Source: Methylococcaceae bacterium (lineage in GTDB: Bacteria > Pseudomonadota > Gammaproteobacteria > Methylococcales > Methylomonadaceae). From it: a stretch of 8,683 bases of DNA. This document shows positions 1-6,111 of this stretch, piece after piece; position 1 is the first letter of the stretch, and the number at the start of each line of letters is the position of its first letter. The translations under genes were made by a program, and so were the position numbers. The stretch lies in NCBI GenBank assembly GCA_013140465.1, contig JABFST010000475.1, forward strand, positions 1 through 8,683, written 5' to 3'. The notes under the pieces were generated by a model. The model saw only the letters and a list, made by a program, of their open reading frames with translations. It was not told the DNA's origin and ran no database searches.

Positions 1-605
1 CGTTTAAAGCATTCGGTTAAGGCCTCATGCAACTCGTTGGGATAAATTTTATCGCAGCTACACATTACAAGTGTCAAAAATGAAGTGTTTTCTGCCCGTT
101 CTAACTCTTTATTGATTAATGTGTTCAAATAACCGATTAGCTCATCTCGTGTCAGTTGGTCTTCGTTATAGAGGACGACGAGTGTTTCTAAAGCTGCGGC
201 GCGTACATATTCATTGATGTTGGGATTGTCGATAAGCTGTTTAATCGGGTTGAGATCGCCTGGGCAAACCGAAGCTAAAATACGTTGCAAATCTTCGGTG
301 ACAACGTCGCCCGTCGCATCTAATGCCTCAACCTCTGGGCCTAGTTGGGCAAAGTATTGCACGATGGCTGGGTAAGCGCGCTGCTCCTTAAATTGTGCCA
401 GCAGAAATAAGGCATAGGTAAACGCCCCACAATCCGGATTGTCTCCATCACCAAGGATCTGCGGATTATTGGCAATGCGTTCTACGATGTCGAGTAATGC
501 CGGCGTAATGGCTTCTTGTTGCAAGCTGGCGGCTTGCAGGGCTTCAAGCGGAAAAGTCGCAAAATCGTCGGTTTTTAATTGAGTTAAAATTTCTTCAATA
601 GTCAT
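1..605 (-). CDS. DUF1186-type protein, C-terminus cut by window edge
   Basis: The minus-strand frame is open from an ATG at 605-603 (MTIEEILTQLKTDDFATFPL) to the window edge, giving 201 residues without a stop. The sequence looks like the DUF1186 family: an N-terminal 'TIEEIL..L' start, then helical segments rich in Leu and Ala (about residues 20-45, 64-85 and 100-175), with 'DNPDCGAFTYALFLLAQF' near residues 57-74. The helical pattern would suit a HEAT-like fold. Family members are usually about 250 residues or longer, so roughly a fifth or more is missing; some carry a C-terminal SEC-C zinc motif that would lie outside the window. No signal peptide or membrane segment is visible. No biochemical function is known for the family. 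It follows the PAAR gene on the same strand after 184 bases containing a REP-like hairpin, so it may be transcribed separately. A role as secretion cargo or immunity protein is only a guess from position. Confidence 0.82.
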   Translation of the reverse strand, partial: MTIEEILTQLKTDDFATFPLEALQAASLQQEAITPALLDIVERIANNPQILGDGDNPDCGAFTYALFLLAQFKEQRAYPAIVQYFAQLGPEVEALDATGDVVTEDLQRILASVCPGDLNPIKQLIDNPNINEYVRAAALETLVVLYNEDQLTRDELIGYLNTLINKELERAENTSFLTLVMCSCDKIYPNELHEALTECFK

Positions 606-676
606 TATGGTAATAAGGTTGGTGATAAGTTTTTTGGTTTTAAGGTAAGCGTTTCATGGTTTAGGCGAATTTTCAT

Positions 677-694
677 TGCCAAGTTTAATTGGCA
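677..694. promoter_or_regulatory. Operator-like dyad upstream of the DUF1186-type gene
   Basis: TGCCAAGTTTAATTGGCA is a perfect 6-base inverted repeat (TGCCAA / TTGGCA) around a 6-base AT-rich centre. It lies 72 bases upstream of the DUF1186-type start codon, inside the gap after the PAAR gene. The size and spacing suit a dimeric regulator. On the minus strand its TTGGCA arm also resembles a -35 box (5 of 6), but no good -10 follows at 17 bases. A dyad of this size can arise by chance, so the call is weak. Confidence 0.22.
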
Positions 695-749
695 GTTGGA
701 AATTTGCAATAGTTAAACGGCCGTTTTTAGATTGTCTGTGGAAGTCCTT

Positions 750-775
750 GTGGGAGCGGCTTAAGCTGCGACCAC
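750..775. repeat. REP-like palindrome downstream of the PAAR gene
   Basis: GTGG at 750-753 pairs with CCAC at 772-775, and inside them GCGGCTTAAGCTGC (756-769) is a near-perfect palindrome with one G/T mismatch; the two are joined by GA on both sides. A GTGG/GTAG tetranucleotide followed by an imperfect GC-rich palindrome is the form of REP elements common in gammaproteobacterial intergenic DNA. It sits 15 bases beyond the PAAR stop codon, a usual REP position, where it could stabilise the 3' end of the spike-module transcript or limit read-through to the DUF1186-type gene. Only one copy is in the window, so dispersal in the genome is inferred. Confidence 0.5.
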
Positions 776-789
776 GTTATGTCACCCAC

Positions 790-1083
790 TTAGCCGCCTA
801 TCAACACTGTAGGCAAGCCCACGGTAATCACCCCACCGTGCGCGGTTTGGTCGCCTATTCTGGCGGCGGGAATGCCGCATATTGTGACGGTGGCTGAACC
901 TTTGATGATGACATCCGGCGGGCCGACGCAGGTTAACATGTCGCCGATACGGGCGGCGGGTATTTTGCCGATGATTACTGTCACCGCGCAGGGCGGTAAT
1001 ATAGGGCCGCCGACATGCGGTACCGGCCCGGTACTCATTGGGCAGACGTGCAAATCACCGATTCTTGCGGCAGGTTGTCCCAT
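790..1083 (-). CDS. PAAR-domain type VI secretion spike tip protein
   Basis: This 97-residue protein caps the VgrG trimer and sharpens the type VI secretion needle. It is a stand-alone PAAR domain with no N- or C-terminal toxin extension. The hallmark PAARIGD occurs three times, at residues 4-10, 42-48 and 72-78, matching the threefold pseudo-symmetry of the cone-shaped fold. Candidate zinc ligands near the tip are H12, H23, C52 and H82 (inferred from the usual three-His-one-Cys site). No signal peptide is expected, since the needle is assembled in the cytoplasm. The ATG at 1083-1081 is preceded by AAGGGGA at good spacing. It is 24 bases downstream of the DUF6931-like gene, itself 10 bases after vgrG, so all three probably share one transcript. 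The protein ends at a TAA (792-790), just before a REP-like hairpin. Confidence 0.93.
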   Translation of the reverse strand: MGQPAARIGDLHVCPMSTGPVPHVGGPILPPCAVTVIIGKIPAARIGDMLTCVGPPDVIIKGSATVTICGIPAARIGDQTAHGGVITVGLPTVLIGG

Positions 1084-1107
1084 GATGATTCCCCTTGTAG
1101 CTCTGGT

Positions 1108-1692
1108 TTATTGGATGGCGCGACCATCACCGCCATTGGCGATATGGAGGCCTTGTTTTAGGAACAGTTGGTATTTGTCTTTAATGTGTTCGGCTTCGCC
1201 TAGGGTCGCGGCAAGCATGATCGCCCCTGTTACGGCCTTGGCGTAGAGTTTTTCGCTGGGTGGGATGACTGCCAAGGGTGTAGGCGAAATGTCAGTACCA
1301 CTCCAAAATGCGGCAATCGCGGCCCAGCTGGCGGCATTGTTGTAGGCGGTGGCTTCGGCGGCGGCTAAGGTCGGGCGGCGGTTGTCATCGGTGGGTTTGT
1401 AGACCCAGGCTTCGGCGAGTTCTATGGCTTTGATTTGGTTGGCGGGTGTGGTTTCGGTAATGCCGTGGCGGGCACTTAAGCACGCCCACCAAGTGGCTTC
1501 GCGTTTGGGCAAAGCATGGGCCAATAAGCGCACTGCATCGGGATAGTGCTGTTGGGCGATCAGTTGCTGCAAAAAATCGGCGGTGCCGGGAAACTCGGGC
1601 AGCAGGGCTAGCGCGGGTGCGCTTAAGTCAAAATCGTTGCAGATGGCGAGTGCTTGGGTTTGCTTAATTTTTATAAAAGTGGGTTCGGTCAT
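1108..1692 (-). CDS. DUF6931-like protein encoded between VgrG and PAAR
   Basis: This 194-residue protein has no known biochemical function. It resembles the DUF6931 family: 'LPKREATWWACLSAR' (residues 61-75), then 'AIELAEAWVYKP' (89-100), 'AASWAAIAAFWSGTDISP' (120-137) and a closing helical stretch 'AKAVTGAIMLAATLG' (151-165). It looks all-helical and soluble, with no signal peptide or convincing membrane segment. An ATG lies 24 bases further upstream in frame (1716), but it is inside vgrG; the ATG at 1692 has AGGAG seven bases before it and is preferred. Its place between a VgrG and a PAAR gene with tiny gaps implies a role with the spike, perhaps as an adaptor that loads PAAR or cargo, or as an effector itself. 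It is not one of the well-known adaptor types (DUF4123, DUF1795/EagR, DUF2169) as far as can be seen. The coding call is firm; the family name is from memory of conserved motifs. Confidence 0.75.
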   Translation of the reverse strand: MTEPTFIKIKQTQALAICNDFDLSAPALALLPEFPGTADFLQQLIAQQHYPDAVRLLAHALPKREATWWACLSARHGITETTPANQIKAIELAEAWVYKPTDDNRRPTLAAAEATAYNNAASWAAIAAFWSGTDISPTPLAVIPPSEKLYAKAVTGAIMLAATLGEAEHIKDKYQLFLKQGLHIANGGDGRAIQ

Positions 1693-1699
1693 GGCAACG

Positions 1700-1704
1700 C
1701 TCCT
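1700..1704 (-). promoter_or_regulatory. Ribosome binding site deciding the DUF6931-like start
   Basis: AGGAG on the minus strand overlaps the vgrG stop codon (TAG at 1705-1703) and stands seven bases before the ATG at 1692. This favours that start over the in-frame ATG at 1716 and suggests translational coupling to vgrG. Confidence 0.75.
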
Positions 1705-3706
1705 AGTTGATGGCAACGACTAAGCCTTTTAGGGTTAAGGGGCCGTCGGCACTGACGGTAGTCATTGAGCCTTTGGCATCTAGTTTGGCGCTGGCTTCTA
1801 TACTAATCATGGGGCTTTTGATAGTGATGCTCGTTTGTTCTATTTTTATGCTGCTGCTGCCGACGATGAGTTCTATGGACTGCTTGGCTTCAATGGTGCT
1901 TTTGCCCCTGATGGTTGTGCTGTCATTGCCCCTGTCTATAGTAATTTTGCGGTCGCCAGTCTTAACCGTCAGGGTTTCATCTTTGTGGATAGTTGTGGTG
2001 CGGCTGCCCTTTTCAACCTTAAGCGTGTCGTCACCTTCTTTTAAGGTGACGGTGCGGTTATTGTAGATTTCTATGGTTTGGTCGCCTTTGTCTTTTTTGT
2101 CTAGGCCAATTTTTCGGGTCTCATTGTTTTCAATCACGCAGTTAAAGTCTTTTTCGGCATGGACGTAGATTTCTTCAGAACCTTTTTTGTCTTCAAAACG
2201 TAGCTCATTAAAGTTTTCGTCACTGCCTTCTTTGGAACTGTGGGTTTTAATGCCACTTTGGGTTTGGTTTTCGGGCAGGGTATAGGGCGTGGTTATATTA
2301 GAATTGTATACGCTGCCAGTAATCAGCGGTCGGTCGGGATTGCCTTCCAGAAAACTGACCACGACTTCTTGGCCGATGCGGGGCAACGACACCCAGCCCC
2401 ATTTTTTGCCCGCCACCGGATAGGCAACGCGTACCCAGCACGAACTGACCTCATCTTTTTTGCCTTCCCTATCCCAGAAAAATTGGACTTTTACGCGCCC
2501 CAGATCATCGGTCCAAATTTCTTCACCTTGTTTACCGACCACGACTGCGGTTTGTGGGCCTTGCACGATAGGGGTGGGGGTGAGGCGTTGCGGCTTAAAC
2601 GGTTGGGTGTGGCGTATGGCCTTAAAATGGCATTCAAAATGGGCTTCTTCGGTGGAGCCGCTGGTGTAATCGGGGCTGGTGATGTAAAAGCTGGCATACA
2701 CAACCACATGTTGTGCATTTTCAGGGGTTATAAAGTGGTCGCTGAGTGTGAACAGCATACCCGTGCTAAGTCCTGAGGTGTTAGCCGCCCCTTCGATCAC
2801 TTCATAATCGGTGTGCAATTCGTTGATGCGAGTATCGCAATAGCTGTTTCCTTGAGCTTCGTTTAAGCCGCCGCCAGCATCATCACAATAGTTGCCAGGA
2901 TAATCAAAAAGCTTGCCTGTCGCATGGGCATGGGTTTTTTCGACAGCTTTTTTGGGGCTAGGGTTACTCGCGGGCATTTTGTAGGCGTAGTCTTTTAATT
3001 CATAACTGCCGGATTGGATTTTATGCGCCACTTGCCAGTCGTAAATATGTTCTTCTTCGCGTTGCCCGCTGTTTTCGGGCGGGTAATAGGGGATAGTGTC
3101 GTAGCCGCTGATGGTTTGGAAGCGGGAGTTACTATCAGAAATGATTAACGTGTGTTTGCTGGCGGTGTGTTCAAAGTAATAAAACAGCCCTTCATATTCC
3201 ATCAAACGGCTGACAAAGTTAAAGTCACTTTCCCGATATTGCACGCAATAGCTGCGTGGTGGATAGGTTTTTTCTACATTTATCCTAAAATCACTAAAGC
3301 CATTTTTTTTAAAGATGTCACTGATGATTTCGGGGACGCTTTGTTCCTGATAAATGCGGCAATTGCTGGTGCGGGTTAAAAACCACAACCACGGGCGTAA
3401 AACGGCTCGGTACAAAAAGCCTTCCGAGCGCGTGCCATAATGCCTAAACTGCGCCACATGACCATGAAAATGCCGTGGTTGGCCTGAGGGCGGAGACAAG
3501 CTAACAGTCATGCTCGCCCCTAACAACTTGTCGATAGGAAAGCCAGCCGTGACCAACGAGCTTAAGGTGGTGCTTTCTAACAGCAAATCCACTTCGTACT
3601 CAAAAAGCCGACTTATTTCTTCATGCCCCGTCATGCGCTGAAACAGCAGTATATCTTTGCCTAGGGGAGTGGTGACGGACGCATAGCGGTTATCTTGTGT
3701 GGGCAT
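1703..3706 (-). CDS. vgrG: Type VI secretion spike protein VgrG (TssI)
   Basis: This 667-residue VgrG forms the trimeric puncturing spike at the head of the type VI secretion tube, contacting Hcp at its base and PAAR at its tip. The gp27-like part covers about residues 10-370, with 'SVPEIISDIFKKNGF' (123-137) and 'YCVQYRESDFNFVSRLMEYEGLFYYF' around 153-178. The gp5-like OB domain follows at about 380-470 with 'GRVKVQFFWDREGK', 'SSCWVRVAYPVAGKKWGW' and 'LPRIGQEVVVSFLEGNPD'. 'FNELRFEDKKGSEEIYVHAEKDF' (499-521) leads into a beta-helix of short Thr/Lys/Asp-rich repeats (about 545-665). It ends at 'LVVAIN', so there is no toxin extension and cargo must attach non-covalently. An in-frame ATG at 3772 would add 22 residues without family support; the ATG at 3706 has AGGAG ten bases upstream. 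It is the first gene of a probable vgrG-DUF6931-PAAR operon, behind a sigma-54-like site. No other T6SS structural genes are in view. Confidence 0.97.
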   Translation of the reverse strand: MPTQDNRYASVTTPLGKDILLFQRMTGHEEISRLFEYEVDLLLESTTLSSLVTAGFPIDKLLGASMTVSLSPPSGQPRHFHGHVAQFRHYGTRSEGFLYRAVLRPWLWFLTRTSNCRIYQEQSVPEIISDIFKKNGFSDFRINVEKTYPPRSYCVQYRESDFNFVSRLMEYEGLFYYFEHTASKHTLIISDSNSRFQTISGYDTIPYYPPENSGQREEEHIYDWQVAHKIQSGSYELKDYAYKMPASNPSPKKAVEKTHAHATGKLFDYPGNYCDDAGGGLNEAQGNSYCDTRINELHTDYEVIEGAANTSGLSTGMLFTLSDHFITPENAQHVVVYASFYITSPDYTSGSTEEAHFECHFKAIRHTQPFKPQRLTPTPIVQGPQTAVVVGKQGEEIWTDDLGRVKVQFFWDREGKKDEVSSCWVRVAYPVAGKKWGWVSLPRIGQEVVVSFLEGNPDRPLITGSVYNSNITTPYTLPENQTQSGIKTHSSKEGSDENFNELRFEDKKGSEEIYVHAEKDFNCVIENNETRKIGLDKKDKGDQTIEIYNNRTVTLKEGDDTLKVEKGSRTTTIHKDETLTVKTGDRKITIDRGNDSTTIRGKSTIEAKQSIELIVGSSSIKIEQTSITIKSPMISIEASAKLDAKGSMTTVSADGPLTLKGLVVAIN

Positions 3707-3716
3707 AATGGAATAA

Positions 3717-3721
3717 CTCCT
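3717..3721 (-). promoter_or_regulatory. Ribosome binding site of vgrG
   Basis: AGGAG on the minus strand stands ten bases before the ATG at 3706, slightly long but usable. It supports that start over the ATG at 3772, which would place this site and the sigma-54-like promoter inside the coding region. Confidence 0.65.
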
Positions 3722-3748
3722 GGTGAAGGAAAGTATTTCTATGATGGT

Positions 3749-3764
3749 AGCAACAACACCGCCA
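3749..3764 (-). promoter_or_regulatory. Candidate sigma-54 promoter of vgrG
   Basis: TGGCGGTGTTGTTGCT on the minus strand has the invariant GG-N10-GC arrangement of -24/-12 promoters: TGGC at the -24 box, although the following AC of the consensus is GG, and a perfect TTGCT at the -12 box. Transcription would begin near 3739 and leave a leader of about 33 bases before the vgrG ATG. Sigma-54 control of hcp and vgrG operons is established in several gammaproteobacteria such as Vibrio and Aeromonas. No upstream activator site is recognised. Confidence 0.42.
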
Positions 3765-3854
3765 ATAAACAATGCAATCTCTCACACTTTGCGGGGTGGG
3801 CAGTGCTTTCCTACATTTATGCCATTACGGCGGCTCCGAACGCGGGTGCTGTGG

Positions 3855-3883
3855 TTGTGCCGACTTAAATATTGACCCATAAC
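3855..3883 (+). promoter_or_regulatory. Weak sigma-70 promoter candidate for ettA
   Basis: TTGTGC (3855-3860) and CATAAC (3878-3883) are separated by 17 bases and match the -35 and -10 consensus at 3 and 4 of 6 positions. Transcription would begin near 3890, about 77 bases before the ettA ATG. A better-looking TTGACC at 3872-3877 has no -10 at workable spacing. The same CATAAC hexamer is the -10 of the candidate promoter at 6038-6066. Confidence 0.2.
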
Positions 3884-3966
3884 ATGGAATAATAGCCGCT
3901 GTCGTGTCGCCTAACACGCCTACTTCTGATACTCTCTACCCACACTCAACAGCTAAACTTAAGATT

Positions 3967-5634
3967 ATGGCGCAATACATTTATTCAATGAACCGGGTTG
4001 GCAAGCTTGTCCCGCCCAAAAAATACATCCTCAAAGACATTTCCTTGTCGTTTTTTCCTGGCGCAAAAATTGGCGTATTGGGCTTGAACGGCTCAGGCAA
4101 ATCTACCCTGCTCAGAATTATGGCGGGCATAGACAAGGACATCGAAGGCGAAGCAATCCCACAAAAAGGCATCAACATCGGCTATTTGCCGCAAGAGCCT
4201 AACCTAGACCCGACCAAAACCGTGCGCGGCAATGTTGAAGAGGCGGTCGTCGCGGTCAAAACCGCGTTGGCGGACTTGGATGCCGTGTACGCGGCGTATG
4301 CCGATCCCGATGCCGATTTTGACAAACTGGCTGCCGAACAGGCACGCCTGGAAGACATCATCAATGCCTGTGACGGGCATAATTTGGAACGCCGTTTAGA
4401 AGTGGCTGCCGATGCCCTGCGCTTGCCGGATTGGGATGCTGATGTCACCAAATTGTCGGGTGGTGAAAAACGCCGCGTGGCCTTGTGCCGATTGTTGCTG
4501 TCCAACCCCGACATGTTGTTGTTGGACGAACCCACCAACCATTTGGATGCCGAATCGGTTGCTTGGTTAGAACGCTTTTTGCACGATTATCCCGGGACTG
4601 TGGTCGCTGTCACCCATGACCGCTATTTCTTGGACAACGTCGCGGGCTGGATTTTGGAACTCGACCGTGGGCACGGCATACCGTGGGAAGGCAATTATTC
4701 CAGCTGGCTAGAACAAAAAAGCAACCGCTTGTTGCAGGAAGAAAAGCAAGAATCTTCCCGCCAAAAAGCCATGAAGCAAGAATTGGAATGGGTGCGCTCC
4801 AACCCCAAAGGCCGACATGCCAAAAGCAAAGCACGCTTGGCGCGTTTTGAAGAATTGTCATCATCCGATGTGCAAAAACGTAACGAAACCCAAGAAATTT
4901 ATATTCCGCCTGGGCCGCGTTTGGGTGATGTGGTCATTGAGGCCGAGAATATCAGCAAAGCCTTTGGCGACAAGCTGCTGGTCAATGACTTAAGCTTTAA
5001 ACTGCCGCCGGGCGGCATAGTCGGCATTATCGGCCCTAACGGCGCGGGTAAAACCACCTTGTTCCGCATGATGGCAGGGTTTGAACAGCCCGATGCTGGC
5101 ACGCTAACCTTAGGCCAAACCGTACAGCTTGCTTATGTGGATCAGCTGCGCGATGACTTGGATGCTAAAAAGACCGTGTTTGAAGAAATTTCCGACGGCC
5201 TAGACGTGATTACCGTAGGCAAATACGAAACCCCGTCGCGGGCTTATGTCGGACGCTTTAACTTTAAGGGCGCGGATCAGGGCAAGCACATTGGCGACCT
5301 GTCCGGCGGTGAGCGTAACCGCGTCCATTTGGCAAAATTGCTAAAAACGGGCGGCAACGTGCTGCTATTGGACGAACCCACCAACGATTTGGATGTGGAA
5401 ACCCTACGCGCCCTAGAAGACGCGGTATTGGCATTTCCGGGCTGTGCCGTGGTCATCTCGCATGACCGATGGTTCTTGGACCGTATCGCCACGCATATTT
5501 TAGCGTTTGAAGGAGATAGCCAAGTGGTATGGTTTGAAGGCAATTACCAAGACTACGAAGCCGACCGCCATCGCCGTTTAGGCAGCGATGCCGATAACCC
5601 CCACCGCTTAAAGTATAAAAAGCTGAGTTCCTAA
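3967..5634 (+). CDS. ettA: Energy-dependent translational throttle protein EttA (ABC-F)
   Basis: EttA is a cytoplasmic ABC-F ATPase that binds the ribosomal E site and gates entry of the initiation complex into elongation according to the ATP/ADP ratio. This 555-residue protein has both ABC cassettes. The first has Walker [10 protein letters not shown] (39-47), signature LSGGEKRR (163-170) and Walker [12 protein letters not shown] with catalytic E188. The second has GPNGAGKTT (356-364), LSGGERNR (445-452) and [11 protein letters not shown] with E470. An arm insertion lies at about 95-140, and a charged helical linker containing '[16 protein letters not shown]' (275-290) binds tRNA. All catalytic motifs are intact. 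A GTG at 3904 would add 21 residues unlike the family; the ATG at 3967 ([13 protein letters not shown]) gives the standard EttA start, although its ribosome site is weak. It is divergent from vgrG, monocistronic as far as seen, and unrelated in role to its neighbours. Confidence 0.97.
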   Translation: MAQYIYSMNRVGKLVPPKKYILKDISLSFFPGAKIGVLGLNGSGKSTLLRIMAGIDKDIEGEAIPQKGINIGYLPQEPNLDPTKTVRGNVEEAVVAVKTALADLDAVYAAYADPDADFDKLAAEQARLEDIINACDGHNLERRLEVAADALRLPDWDADVTKLSGGEKRRVALCRLLLSNPDMLLLDEPTNHLDAESVAWLERFLHDYPGTVVAVTHDRYFLDNVAGWILELDRGHGIPWEGNYSSWLEQKSNRLLQEEKQESSRQKAMKQELEWVRSNPKGRHAKSKARLARFEELSSSDVQKRNETQEIYIPPGPRLGDVVIEAENISKAFGDKLLVNDLSFKLPPGGIVGIIGPNGAGKTTLFRMMAGFEQPDAGTLTLGQTVQLAYVDQLRDDLDAKKTVFEEISDGLDVITVGKYETPSRAYVGRFNFKGADQGKHIGDLSGGERNRVHLAKLLKTGGNVLLLDEPTNDLDVETLRALEDAVLAFPGCAVVISHDRWFLDRIATHILAFEGDSQVVWFEGNYQDYEADRHRRLGSDADNPHRLKYKKLSS

Positions 5635-5670
5635 GCGGAGTTGGCTGACGGGACGGTAACTTCTTATTAA

Positions 5671-5718
5671 CGGCAGGATAAAGACCTGCGAGGTTTATAA
5701 AACCCCGCAGGTCTGCCG
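5671..5718. repeat. Long near-perfect hairpin downstream of ettA
   Basis: AGACCTGCGAGGTTT (5682-5696) pairs with AAACCCCGCAGGTCT (5700-5714) at 14 of 15 positions around a 3-base ATA loop. CGGCA (5671-5675) and TGCCG (5714-5718) can extend the stem across a short unpaired side. It lies 36 bases after the ettA stop. There is no T-tract on the plus strand, so it is not a textbook intrinsic terminator, though it could protect the 3' end of the ettA mRNA. The form 'AGACCTGC..GGTTT..AAACC..GCAGGTCT' resembles dispersed bacterial intergenic palindromes. Confidence 0.6.
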
Positions 5719-5927
5719 CTATTGCCTATAAATCTTGAGAAGTTACAAACGAAGATAGCGTTTACAAAGGGCAGGATTTAGATGGATAGTCGTTGTGTGC
5801 AGAATTTAGTGGTGGCTATTTTTTCCGATGATGTCTAAGTGGCTGGGCAGGGTTGGCAAATCCGCATGAACGATGCCTTGAGAATGACTAGATATTAATA
5901 TTGCTTAACGCCCTGCCTTGAAGTCAT

Positions 5928-5980
5928 CTCGTCAAGCAGAGCTTGAAGGTAGGTATTCCTAAACAGAGTTTGGGAACGAG
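5928..5980. repeat. Tandem pair of AGA-loop hairpins
   Basis: Two hairpins with the same AGA loop stand 12 bases apart: CAAGC-AGA-GCTTG (5933-5945) and CCTAAAC-AGA-GTTTGGG (5958-5974, seven pairs including one T-G). They are flanked by CTCGT (5928-5932) and AACGAG (5975-5980), which are themselves complementary. The arrangement looks like a diverged REP/BIME-type element. A 7-A run follows at 5981-5987 after one further A-containing base step, giving an A-rich edge. Confidence 0.4.
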
Positions 5981-5999
5981 AAAAAAAGTTGGCGCGTAT

Positions 6000-6030
6000 T
6001 CCCCTAACCCCTTCTTTTTAAGGAGGGGGA
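6000..6030. repeat. C-rich/G-rich imperfect inverted repeat
   Basis: A C-rich left arm (TCCCC at 6000-6004, CCCCTT at 6008-6013) faces the right arm AAGGAGGGGGA (6020-6030) around a CTTTTT loop; CCTT (6010-6013) pairs with AAGG (6020-6023) and the outer CCCC can pair with GGGG. Such sequences with a 'CCCCTAACCCC' arm are common dispersed intergenic repeats in several bacteria. The right arm contains AAGGAGG, a perfect ribosome-site look-alike, eight bases before an ATG at 6035 that opens only a spurious frame. Confidence 0.4.
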
Positions 6031-6037
6031 GTGAATG

Positions 6038-6066
6038 TTTACAGTTTGGGTATTGTCGCCCATAAC
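6038..6066 (+). promoter_or_regulatory. Sigma-70 promoter candidate of the nSTAND gene
   Basis: TTTACA (6038-6043, 5 of 6 to the -35 consensus) is followed after exactly 17 bases by CATAAC (6061-6066, 4 of 6 to the -10 consensus). Transcription would begin near 6073 and give a leader of about 39 bases. This is the best spaced pair found between the repeats and the gene. Confidence 0.38.
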
Positions 6067-6111
6067 GATTTCGTGCCCTGTTCCAAGCAGGGTTAAAAAT
6101 GCAAGGTATGT

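Larger units (their letters stand above)
5635..6111. other. Intergenic region with repeats, no convincing gene
   Basis: These 477 bases between ettA and the nSTAND gene hold three separate inverted-repeat elements (5671-5718, 5928-5980 and 6000-6030) and a candidate promoter at 6038-6066. The stretch 5719-5927 shows no recognised gene, only an 18-codon ORF (5782-5838), the perfect palindrome ATATTAATAT (5892-5901), and a widely spaced pair GGCAGGG (5846-5852) / CCCTGCC (5911-5917). No clear T-tracted terminator for ettA was found. The density of repeats suggests a recombination-tolerant junction between the housekeeping ettA and an accessory gene. Confidence 0.7.

Noticed and set aside
715..726. 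Perfect palindrome AAACGGCCGTTT.
   Set aside because: It has no loop for a hairpin and is short enough to arise by chance; no function can be assigned.
872..1246. 124-residue plus-strand frame over PAAR and the DUF6931-like gene.
   Set aside because: It crosses two minus-strand genes and has no family resemblance.
1693..1716. Upstream ATG (1716) for the DUF6931-like gene.
   Set aside because: It overlaps the vgrG end, and the AGGAG is placed correctly only for the ATG at 1692.
2240..2776. 178-residue plus-strand frame inside vgrG.
   Set aside because: It is an antisense shadow; the minus-strand frame encodes conserved VgrG domains over the same stretch.
3707..3772. Start of vgrG at the upstream ATG (3772).
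   Set aside because: The additional 22 residues are not typical of VgrG, and this start would bury the AGGAG site and the sigma-54-like promoter within the gene.
3872..3877. TTGACC as the -35 box of ettA.
   Set aside because: No -10-like hexamer lies 15 to 19 bases downstream.
3904..3966. GTG start of ettA adding 21 residues.
   Set aside because: The EttA family begins at the MAQ found at 3967, and that start gives exactly 555 residues with catalytic Glu at 188 and 470.
5682..5714. Intrinsic terminator of ettA.
   Set aside because: The hairpin is strong but no T-tract follows on the plus strand, so it was annotated as a repeat.
5782..5838. 18-codon frame (MDSRCVQNLVVAIFSDDV) with an AGGA upstream.
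   Set aside because: It is too short, has no recognisable family and nothing else supports translation.
5928..5980. CRISPR-like repeats, suggested by two similar hairpins.
   Set aside because: There are only two diverged units with no regular spacer length and no cas genes nearby.
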